Shown here: one piece after another, positions 11,101-23,100 of the stretch
How positions within the stretch are numbered: position 1 is the stretch's first letter
How the letters are laid out: each line of letters opens with the position of its first letter
Assembly: GCF_049243985.1 (NCBI RefSeq)
Contig: NC_135376.1
Location: 41,335,001 to 41,399,000 of the forward strand
Length of the DNA: 64,000 nucleotides
From: Paroedura picta
Taxonomy: Eukaryota; Chordata; Lepidosauria; Squamata; Gekkonidae
Direction of reading: 5' to 3'
The notes under the pieces: generated by a model
The model's database searches: none
The model's input: the letters and a program-made list of their open reading frames with translations, nothing else
What the model was told of the DNA's origin: nothing
Translations under genes and position numbers: made by a program

Positions 11101-14100
11101 ACCAGATATCTATCAATCCCTCTCCCCCCTCCTTTACTGTGATTCCTTGTTTATCTGCTAAGCTGTATTTTCAGTGGACTGCACCAAAGGAGGAATATTT
11201 TGCAGTAGAAGAGCAGTAATCACCTATATATTCTTTCGGTGGTGACTTGCGCTTTTCTGCTTTTACCAGCAGATTTTTGGTAGTGGATTTCTCATCATCT
11301 GTGCTATTGGTCTCCATCATGTCCCCTTCTTCTGTAGAGATGACATGTTGCTGTTTCCGTGGTTTTTTCCTTGGGGAGGCACCAGGTGGCAAGTCACTTG
11401 AGGGCATTGAAAGGCTGTTGGTCAGCAGTGTAAGAGATGGAGACACAGTATTTGTAGTCAGAGGAGGAACTGCTGGAAAGGAGGGGGAAAAGATATATGT
11501 GTAACATTTAAATTAAAAATACTCTGGACCCCCACCCCCCTTGCTTCTGTCTTCCAATCAGTGCAACGAAAAAGGTTCTGTATTTTTCGCAAGTGCAAAC
11601 TGCCATTGTGGTGCCTTTCCAAGGACAGTATTTTGTTAAAGGGGGGAATGCTTTGTTCACTTGCCTGCAGATCTTAAAACCTGTAATATGGAACTAACTC
11701 CCTTCTAATATTCTGAATAGTTTATTTGAACAGTTATATTAATTCTAGTTCTTCACACAGAAACAATCTGTCTGTTTACTTTAGGCATACTGTGGAAGGA
11801 TAAAACAACTTGTTTTATGAAAGTTCACCACAATGGGATTTTAGAATCCCTTTGGTTGTTCATAGAGACCAAAATTACAGTTAAAGGGCTTGCAATTAAG
11901 GCTATTTCATTTTTGTTGGTAGGCTACCTATTTTTTTTTACTGCAAAATACACAACTACACAAACATCTGCATTTAATTGTGAACATATCTTTCTTGCCA
12001 GTTATTTCTCAATGAAGCCGTATTTACTGTAATTTCAATGAAATGCAGAGCCCAAGAGCGTTTTACCACTCATCCGTGATTCAAGGTTATGAGCCTTCAC
12101 ACAGCACTCAAATAGGAAGCCATTGCATTAAAAATATTTAGAATTAAAAGCAAGCAGAACATCATTCCATTGTTATAACTAATCTGCAGAAGATGATCAG
12201 TCTGAATTTTGTAACCAAGTCAGGTGTCTTTGTGACCAGCAAGCTACCTGAGACTGGTCGCATTATGTCCATAGGCTCCACTTCCTCTTTGATGTTTATC
12301 TCTGATACAACAGGACCCAGCACTGTGGAGAGAACTCCACCTATTGTTGATGGAGGTGGAGGAGGAGCCACCATTGTAGTAGAAGTGGGTGGAGCAGCTG
12401 GAACAGTTCCTGGAATGGTAGACAGTGCTGCTGCGGGCTGTGATGGGGGACTGGCTGCTGTGATGATTGTTGGAATGGCAGGTGGCGGCTGCTGGGAAGT
12501 AGGGACTGCAATTGGAGGCTGTTCGTTGCTCTGAATTGATACTGCCTCCACAGGCACAGTTACTGGAGTGGCCATGGACACATGGATTTCTGGCTTAGGT
12601 TTGGCACTAAATAAACAACACAAAGGGGGGAAAACTTAGTGTTAGGAAAAAGTTTTTCAGAACATTAAAGAAATGTCCAAGTTAGAGCTTCTAAAAGTTC
12701 TATTTTGCTTTCATTCTTTCAGTCAAAATGAAGCTGATGATGGACATAGTTGCCCTCTCATTTGCAGAAATGAAGGGTGTATCCCCGAAATCTCAATAGC
12801 CACAGGGCTACTAAAATTGCGCAGTATAGTAACTCAGATGTTGGCTCCTCTGCCTCTTCTAAAAACACAGAAAAATGTAGCAACATATAGTGCCAAATCA
12901 ACATATAGTGCCAACATATAGTGCCAAATGTTTAAGTAAATTCTGCTAAAGGTTAAGAAACAAATATATGCATGTGTTCTATGATACAGTTATCTTTCAA
13001 CTCTCTTAACTAGAATGCATATTCACTGTGATTCTGCTAATTTTCAAGTAATAAAACTATTTTATACATGTTTTCCTATATGCAGTTTCTGTTACAATGG
13101 CTGGCATATCCAATAGATCGCTGCCTGCTCCTCAAGGTACCGTTAAAATATAATTTTATACCATAAAAATATAATCCTCTATCCCAAAACTCTCCACCCA
13201 GGCATGCACACACAGTATTAACAAGAATACTTCATTCACATTTTGCATACTTTATTCCAAATTCAGATTTGGCTTTTACCCCCCATCAGATTATATGATT
13301 TGATACAGTTTCTATGGATTTGATATAGGAATGAAGCTATTAGAGATATTAGTCATGCAATCACACTACATTTTTGGAAGACAGAAATACTAGTCAGTAA
13401 AATCAAACAACTGGGGGGGGGAAATCATATCTGAATGGAGTGGGGAGTAGATTACCAATGTCTAAAAGGAATTCATTAAAGAAAAATAGAGTGAGGATGA
13501 AATTAAATTTCATAAGCTTGAACATCTCAGTATGCATCAACTGGCTCAATTCACATTTGTGCAAATAGCCATCTCCAGAAGGAGCTGATAGCCTTGCAGT
13601 TCCTCCTCTCTTAGAAACTAAAATTCCTATCACTTTGATTTTTGCCACATCTTATTTTGTTGTGACTTCTTACCTGGCTGGTCTCGGTGATCCAGATGCG
13701 CTCCTCATAGAGCTCTCTACTCGAGTGCCCGTGACTTCAGGTGGTTGAGGAGGAATGAGACTCTTCCTAACTGCCAGCCTGCAAAATTAAATGCAAATAG
13801 CCATGCAATATTTACTTAGGATCACTGAAAGATGAATTAAGATTTCCATTTATTCCAAATAGAAATGATTCCATTGTGATGCCTTAGAAGTGAAACTACT
13901 GAGAAGTACTTTCCTGAGGAGTTTAAAAATAGTGATTTATATAGTCCTTAGCTGTTCTAGGTATTCTTCTAAGGTATCAGATTCCTTAAATTAAATTTGT
14001 ATATAACTAATAATTTTACTCACCCATCTGTTGTGGGTTTTTTCCGGAGAATACTTGGGCGAGGGGATGAACCCTGGGCTGGTGTGTTAGCACTGGCACT

Positions 14101-17100
14101 CTGGCTGTGGGTTTGCACCACAGTTGTTGAAGCTGGAGCAGTGTTGAAAGTATTGCTGATTGGATTGGCCACAATGGTGGCTCCATCTGGCAGGACCACT
14201 GAATAATAAGAAAAAAGGAATATAAAGAGAAGCTAGTGGAGTCAGCAGAACACTATAAAGTTAGATAAAAAGTTGTCAGTATAAGATAATGATTGGGAGT
14301 GTTGGCCCACCCTATGTGTTGGATTTAGACTAAACTTTCCAAAGGCAAAATGGAACTTTCCTGGCTCCCTCCTCCCATCCCCACAGTGCAGCCCATGGAT
14401 TATGAGTTGCATTGTATTTTAACCACCAAGTAAAGCCAGAATTGGCATTGACAGAGAACGATGGCAGATTTGCGGAGGAAGAAATGGATTTACTTGGGGT
14501 CGTTGTGTTGGAAATATATGCTTCAAATTAGGATAAAAAGAACTTTTATAAACATCTTATGAACAGACTAATAGATCTCCCTTACAAAAGCTGGTGTTTG
14601 ATGAAGGATGGAATGGAATAATATGAAACTACAGAAGAAAAATTGCAAAGGGTTTATTTTTCACTTGATAAATTTGGGTTTGATCTCAAAAGAGTATTCT
14701 TATTTTTCAAGGACACATATCCTTTTGAAAAATAAATATGATTTGGATTTCCAAAGACTTAGCTACCAAAGTTTCTAAGGTTGAGATTTTTCTTAAGACT
14801 CTTTCAGACCATAACCTGGTAAGTTTTGTTTTAAAAGAAAAGTCAATACTTTTAGATGGGGATTGAATTAAGGGTTGTTACAAAAAGAGGCAATTGTTAA
14901 CAACCATAAAAATAATATTAAGAATTATTTGAAAACAATTTAAATAAAAGTACAGATCTTATGGACTTTTTGCACAAAAAGGAAAAAATAATAGATTATT
15001 AATTAAATTTGTAGCCCGCCTTCCTCCAAAGACTCAAGCGGGTTACATAAAAATATAAATTCCATAAAATCCCATAAAACCCCCTAACCCGTAGAACTCC
15101 CAAGGTACCAAAGATGGCCAGGTACCTCCTACCTCCCACAGTCATCTAACAAGGGGTGTGCTACAAGTTGCATAGCCAAGCCTGAGGGGAGCCCATTGCT
15201 TTTGCTGGCTTGGCCTCAACCACAGACGTGGTGGAAGAGCTCCATTTTGCAGGGCCCGTGGAACTTTGTCAGCTCCATCTGGGCCCTCAGCTCTCTCGGG
15301 AGCTCATTCCACCAGGTTGGGGCCAGGAATAAAAAGGTCTTGGCTCAGGTCAAGCTCAAGCATTGCTCTCTGGGGCTAGGGACCTCCAACTGATCAGTAC
15401 CCACATAGTGAAGGGCCCTGCGGGAGGCATAAACAGACAAGTGGTCCCTCAGATAGGCTGGGCCCAAGAGAATAGCCTTAAAGGTCAGAATCAAGACCTC
15501 GAACTTGACACAGTCCAAAACTGGTATCCAGTGCAGCTGCCTCAGCACTGGCTGGATATATGTCCTCCAAGATGAACCAGTGAGGATCTTAGCAGCTGCA
15601 TTCTGCATAAGCTGGAGTTTCCAGAACAAGGAGAAGGATAGGCCAGCGTACAGCAAGTTACAGAAATCTAGACTAGAAGGGACTATTTCAGGGATCACTG
15701 TGACCAGACAGTCTGGGAGCAGGTAGGGCGCTAGTAGCTGTGCTTGGCAAAGATGATAAAATGCCATGCGTGCTGCCCGTGACCTGTGCCTCCATCATAA
15801 GGGTGGCCTCCAGGATCACTCCCAAGTTTCTTGCTGTGGGCGAGATGTTAAGCTGTGCCTCTGCATAGGTGGGAAGACACGTTTCCTGTCCTGCACCTTT
15901 CCTGCTCAGCCACAGGACCTCTGTCTTGGAGAGGTTGAGTTTCAGATGGCTCTGCTATAACCATCCAGCAATGGCTTCCAAACAAGTGGCAAATTTATTC
16001 TGGAGGGAATCCAGGTGGCCATCCATGAGGAGATATAGCTGGGTGTCATCTGCATATTGATGGCAATCCAACCCATAGCTCCAGACCAGCTGTCCAGAGA
16101 ATAGAGAGAAAAAGAGGGTTTTGTTATAATCATTGTGGTAAGTTTTTAAGTTTTCTTGTATTTATCATAAATAAACCCAGATGTTCTCCCTCTCTATATA
16201 TGTACCTTTATCCTTTCCCCTCACTATTATAGTTTTTAATCTTCTCACCCAAAAAAATCAATAAGAACTATTTTTTAAAAAGGAACTGTAAAATGCTTGT
16301 TACTGAAAGCCCAATCCTTTGCATGTCTAAAGGTAAAGGTATCCCCTGTGCAAGCACCGAGTCATGTCTGACCCTTGGGGTGACGCCCTCTAGCGTTTTC
16401 ATGGCAGACTCAATACGGGGTGGTTTGCCAGTGCCTTCCCCAGTCATTACCGTTTACCCCCCAGCAAGCTGGGTACTCATTTTACCGACCTCGGAAGGAT
16501 GGAAGACTGAGTCAACCTTGAGCCGGCTGCTGGGATTGAACTCCCAGCCTCATGGGCAAAGCTTTCAGACGGCTGCCTTACCACTCTGCGCCACAAGAGG
16601 CTCTTGCATGTCTACTCAGAAGTAATTCCCACTGACTTCAATGAGGTTTTCAAGAGTTTACAGAAATGCAGTCTTAGCATCTTGTAAGTATGGTATAACA
16701 AATTAGAACTCTAAGAAAGTGTTCTAATTTCTTTAACATCATAGAATAAATAAAAATACCACTGGCTAGTTACCCGATGGCTTTGTTTCAGTTTGTGGCT
16801 GCTGGGCACTCATTGGTGCAGTCTGAAGACCCTGTGTAACAATCGGTGCAGTAGGATGTAGCCCCTGGGTTCCAATGGGCGTTGACTGCATTCCTTGTGC
16901 CGGCTGTATACCCTGTGCACCAATTGGTGCAGACTGGATGCCCTGGATATGACGAGCATGAGAGGTATCCACAGTCATCAGTTGCATGGGATTAAGGTGG
17001 ACTGTGGAAGCTACTCCTACACCAGTCTGAGCTGTGATGGCAGAGTTGGGAGCCTGAGCTGAAACTGGAAACAGCAAACAGACTCAATTATTTCCCTGCA

Positions 17101-20100
17101 AAAAACCATTAATTAGCCTGTATTTACAAGAAACATGCAATGAACATATATTTTATTTACACATCTATAGTTCTGCTGAAAGTACCGAAAAAGAAGTTTC
17201 GATATATACAGCAGCGCTTTAATTATAGGCTTTATATATCTAAAAGCCACATTACAATAACCATTATGGCCATCACAATACAACTGCAAAGACATATTGT
17301 GTCCCACCACTGCCTCTCCCAAATAAAATTATGGCCTACTCTTATCCAAAGAGTGAAAACTCTCCACTTTGAGTTAATTGGCAGATCTACGGATAACTCT
17401 AGAACATTTTAACTGTTTTAGAATATTTTAATGCTATTTATAATTATGCTGGCTTACAAACTGATATTATCTGCCCATAACCTCACAGGAAGGGTGGGTT
17501 AAAATAATAATAATAATTATTATTATTATCCTATCACATTTTTTCAAGTGAGATGAAGCAGCTCAGAAATGGTTCATTTAGGAGCTAGGTTAATGCATGG
17601 AAAAGAGATGTTAAAACCAATAGATAATGATGTAGTGTAGCAGAGATTATGAACATGACCTGGAAAGTTCCCATATTTAAATATCACTTAAATCAGAAAT
17701 TTACTGAGTAACCCCCAGGCACTGTGGGAATAAGAATACTGGGCAACTTTATAGGATCTGTGCAAGAATAAATGAAATGAAGCAGGTGAAGTACTCTGAG
17801 CATTTATATATGGATTTAAAACAATGCATTTCTGGATTTTGACAGCTTCATTAATCACATCACCTGATACACTGTTCATATAGACAGAATTGAGTTCAAT
17901 CTGAATTGTAAGACCATGGCTTCAATCCAAATTATGTTTTTTTCCTCCAGTGCAAGGTGAGAAGAAGCACTTTTTGCTGATTTCCCCCTTATGCTAAGGA
18001 CTCCCCCATCACCCACCATACTGTAATGGGTGGGGAGTGAGTATCAATCAGGAAGTTCTCTTCTGCAGTGTGACTGGGCTTCCACAGTACAGGGTCCAAG
18101 TTTGTGTAAGTGGCATATTATAGCCTTCTTTTCTGCAATAGTTAATGACAGCCAAAGAGATTTCATATGTATTGACTTTAAGCCTTTAATGAATAATTCT
18201 CCATACATTTTAGGTTTATATACTTATTCCATTGTGCCCATTAGCATACATACTAGTGTTTTTACATTGAATTTAAATAAATAAAATTTTATTTTTGTAG
18301 CCTGCCCTTCCAATACAGCTCAGGATAGGTGACACCATTAAAAACAATAAGTTAAAACATAACATTCTCTAATTTACCCCAACTAATTACACAGCAGAGG
18401 GGGGGGAGGGATTCTAGAGTTTATAGATCTTTCCCATCTCCAGTAATGAGGTCAGCACTTCATGATGGTTATTTTAGGCCCTGACTATAAGCCCGGTGGA
18501 ACAGCTCTGTCTTGCAGGCCCTGTGGAACTGATAAAGGTCCCGCAGGGACGTGATTTCTAAATGCTACTGCTCATGTCGAAATCAGCCCATTAACAAACA
18601 AGTATACCAGCAGCACTGTTACAGATTCTCTGCTTATCTTGCTAACCTGCTTTATGCCAATAAAGGTATTGTGTGTGTGTTATAGATTCAAAAATTACAT
18701 CTACTGCTTTGCATACTAGCTGATAACACATTTGTTGCACACAGCAAAAAATGGCCCCTTTATTATAAAAAATGATAGGAGGGTTAATTCTCAGAAATAT
18801 ATACGTACTGCATTTACTGTATTTGAAACTACGCCTTTAACTGGCAAAAATATTATGCTCATTTATGTTGCTTACCAGGATATTGACGAATGGTGGACAC
18901 AGAGCTGGTAATAGGTGTATAAGTGTGAGCAGCCAAAGGGTAAGAAGGTGGGTATGTTGGTAAGAAGTACTGGAATTGAACAGGCACCGACTGCCTATGA
19001 AAGGGAAGAGGTGTCAGACTGAGCATTGCAATGACAGTTATTAAAGCTGTGACAATTATTATTAATCCTTGTCATAAGGCAAGCTATTGTTCTGGATTAC
19101 TCAGTTCTCTGGAGATCATCATGTTTTCTTACAACATGGCCTCTACTTAGAAGGCCACCAGAAAAACCTTTCAGCCTAGCACAGTGTAAGGAAAAAAGCA
19201 AACTCACAGAGAAAAGTAGATGGGTTGCCAGGCTTGCATGTGCTCTGTACCACTAGTATTGAGACTGATCAGTAGATTATGCTGTTGATTTTATTTAAAT
19301 TTAATCTCTTGACTAAGAAACTTGGCTATGATCTGGGCATGTGCACCAAAAGAGCAATGCCTATTCACCTCTCAGTAATACATTTCCTTTTCTCTCACTT
19401 TTCATAGCTGTGCAAGATTGTAAGATGAATCTGTTTACTCGTCAGAAAGTTCTTTGCTGAAAAGGACATCACAGAATCAATAAACTAAGGAAATGAAGGA
19501 CCCAATGTCCATAGCTTTTGAAGAACAAGAAGCTTTTATTGTGGTTTCCATACTCAAGATGCCTTTTCAGTCAGGTAGGCTATGAATCACAAGTGGTTCT
19601 TACTAGAAACAAGCAAAAGCCAGGCAAGTACAATGGCACTTTTAAGACCAACATGGTTTTATTCAAAATATAAGTTTTAATGGTCTTAAAGGTGCCACTG
19701 ATCTCAAGAAGAAACCTTGTTATAGCAAATGCTGCACAGAGCACCCTATGTAGTTAACTCCAGCCTAACCCCATGAAAATCAATGGGCTTTGCTTGAATA
19801 TGGTCAAAATTAACAAGTACTAACGCTATGTACACAAATGTATTCAGTTACCTGTTGTCATTTCTAGTTTCTACTGCAACGGGGTTCGGAGATGCACGGT
19901 GTCCTGATATAGGAATGAGATTGCTCCTCTCTGCAGTATAATCAGACTGGATACGAGGAGAAGTGTGTGTGATTTGCTGAGGGACCACTTTAGCTGCACA
20001 GTGAGAAAGGATGCCACGGTTATTAAAAACTCATACGTGGAACATAAGATACTCTAGTTTATTATTTCCTTTCATAGAAGTCCCAGTAGCCTGTATTTCA

Positions 20101-23100
20101 AAACCCAGGGATGCTGAATGGAAAGAGGTAGTGATGTTTGCACATCTTGACCATTGTTGTTATTTAAAGCATGCCTTATAGCAGTGGTCCCCAACCTGCG
20201 GGCCGCGGCCCGGCGCCGGGCCGCAAAGGCCATGGCGCCAGGCCGCGGCTCCCTCTCCCCGCCCCCCCCCCGCAGTAAAAAACTTCCCAGGCCGCAAGCT
20301 TGCGGCCCAGGAAGCTACTTACTGCGGGAGGGCGGGGAGGGAATCAGGGCCGGGCCGCGCCCGTGCAGGCCGCGCCCGCGCCCTCTCGGCCCGATCCGCG
20401 GGCGCGGCCCGATCCGTGGGTGCGGCCCATGGGCGCGGCCCGAAGCATGGGCGTGGCCCGCGCGGGCGCGGTCCCTGCGGGCGCGACCCAATGCCCTGCC
20501 GGTCCCCAGCCTAATAAAGGTTGGGGACCACTGCCTTATAGCATGCCTTCAAGGTAGCTCACTATGGCGCTTGGGCAGGGGCCAGCTATGCAAACTGTTC
20601 TCTCCTCAGTCCTCTTGCTTTGGTCACATGTCTTAAATAGTTTTATGGTTGGAGGCTATTTTCCCTCATAGGAAATGAGGAAAATCCACTATAACATCGT
20701 ACAAAGCAACTACTCATTGGGCTTAACCATTCCAAATCCTTCTCCAAAACGGTCTTTAAAGCACTGATTGATTTATCAGTAATTAGTAGTAAAATGGAAC
20801 AGACCACATCGCACATTCTGCCAGCTTCTTGTTCCCAATAGGAGCAGTCTTTTTTTGCTTCATTTGCTGCCATGCATTAGTACCCCAAACCATGCTGTCC
20901 CTGCCATTCAATAAAATGTACAAACATAAAGAAGAATAGCTCTGAACCAGTGCTCTTACCAACTGGGATGTTGGAGGTTGTCACGGCAGTGGCATGGGAA
21001 GAATGTGAAGGCATAGTCACAGTGACAATTGTATTTGTAGGCGCTTGGGTATGAGGGACAGAACCTGAAATGCAGAAGGAGATACAATAAAAGCTTTACT
21101 ATCTGGCACTTATCTGGAACACTCTAACTGGTATCATCCACTGGGCAAACTCCTCCCCCTCAGCCACCATGCATTTGGGGATATATGCATGCACCACTCC
21201 AGCTGGCCAGTTTGGGTCAGCTGATACTATCAGCCAACAGCATCTGACAGTGCTTCCATCCCCCTCAGGATTCCTCAAGCTGTCAGGAGCTGGCCCTTTC
21301 ACCTGCCTGCTGAGTAGGAGGGCTTTGTAGCTCAGTCCAAGAAGAGGAAGGCTCCTGTTCCCAATGCTGTGCGTGTGGTCTGAAGTCTGCACCCTGGACT
21401 TAGCACTGTCCCTCGTTGTATGCCCAGATAGATGGGACTGGATGCAGTACGGCCGGTAGAAAAAGAGCACTGCCACTGGCCCCTCTGCTAGCCCCCACCC
21501 CGAGCTATAGGCAAGGGAATGCTGCTCATTTCACCTGGGATAAGCTTACTGCCACTATGAGGGAGAAACGTGGCAGAATTTCATTCTGCTGTATAGCCTT
21601 TGCCAAGCCTGTTGGAGAAATAGTGGCTAATGGGGAGGCCAGAGCTGACTTGGGAAGAGAGGAAGTGGAGTGTGTCCTAACTGCACACTCAGCCAGGAAC
21701 TTGGGCGTGATCTTTGATGTCTCCTTTTCCATGGAGGAACAAATCACAAGAGTAGCATGTTCTTCTACTTGCATCAAGCTGTGATACTAGTGCCCTACCT
21801 GGACCCAGATCACCTAGCTACAGTGTTCCATGTGATGGTCACCTCTAGAATAGATTTCTGCAATTCAGTCTACACAGGCCTATCCTTATCCCTGCTCTGG
21901 AAATTCCAACTGGTACAGAATGCAGCAGCCAGGGTCTTTGTAACAACAACCTGGAGGGTTCACATCCAGCCCAGTCTCCAACAGCTGCACTGGCTGCCAG
22001 TTGAATTCTGGATCAGGCATAAGGTCTTGGGACTGCTCCTTAGAAGGCCAGATCCTGAAGATGAAACTTAAATATTTTGGCCAGCTCATGAGATGGAAGG
22101 ATTCCCTGGAGAAGAGCCTAATGCTGGGAGCGATTGAGGGCAAAAGAAGAAGGGGATGACAAAGAATGTGAGTGGAGTCACTGGATGAAGTCACTGAAGC
22201 AGTCGGTGTGAACTTAAATGGACTCTGGGGAATGGTAGAGGACAGGAAGGCCTGGAGGATCACTGTCCATAGGGTCACGATGGGTCGGAAACGACTTCAC
22301 ACCTAACAACAACAACAAAGGTCTTGGTAATCACCTTCAAGGCCATATGAGGTCTGGGCCCTGTGTACTTGAGGGACCACCTCACTTTTTGTCCCCCGGA
22401 GAGCACTCCACTTAACAGACTCTAACAAGCTGGCAATCCCTGGTCTCAAGAAAGCCCATTTGGCCTCAACCAGAGCCAGGGCTTTCTCTGTCCTGACTCC
22501 CCACTTGGTGGAATGAGCTCCCAGAGGATCAGAGGCCTGCCAGAGCTGAAACAGTTCTGAGGGCCTGCAAAATGGAGCTCTTCCACCAAGTCTTTGGTTG
22601 AGGCCAATTGGAGCAATATCACCACAATAGCCCCCTCCCAACTATAGCTTCCTTCCAATGACCAGTAGCACCCAACAGAGACCACCAGAAGGAGACTCTA
22701 GAACTATATGTCTACTAAACAAAGACAGTAAATATAACAGCTCAGTTACATGGTTAATGACTGTTAAAGTGTTATGGTGTTTAAAATGTCACACTGTTGT
22801 GTTCTAATTATTCAAATGTTATAACTCCAAAAATGTTGTGTTCTCTGTACTATGCCAGGTTCACAATGAACTGTGAGTCATACATTTCACTGTAAATTGT
22901 CCTGAGCTGCAATGGGGGGGGGAGTGCAGGGGTACAGAAGTGTAACAAACAAACAAATCAGATAATGCTACTGAAAAAGAGGGGTGGAGCTGCCTGCCTT
23001 AGGCAGGAAATAGCCCTTTGGTACAGTACCATATAATACAGAGTATGGTCACTATGGATTCCTCTGGGCGGGGGTTGGTGCAGAATGAGCTTGAACACTT

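Noticed and set aside
12193-12534. 113-codon plus-strand frame at 12.2 kb
   Set aside because: Exact antisense shadow of SAP130 coding exon 15.
13768-13772. Alternative acceptor CTGGCAG|TTAGG in the SAP130 cassette exon
   Set aside because: It would create a stop directly after the junction (GGT TAG); the AG eight bases upstream keeps the frame.
20154-20636. 160-codon frame rich in Arg, Pro and Ala
   Set aside because: It lies over the GC-rich hAT MITE; repeated GGGCGCGGCCC units produce the open frame.
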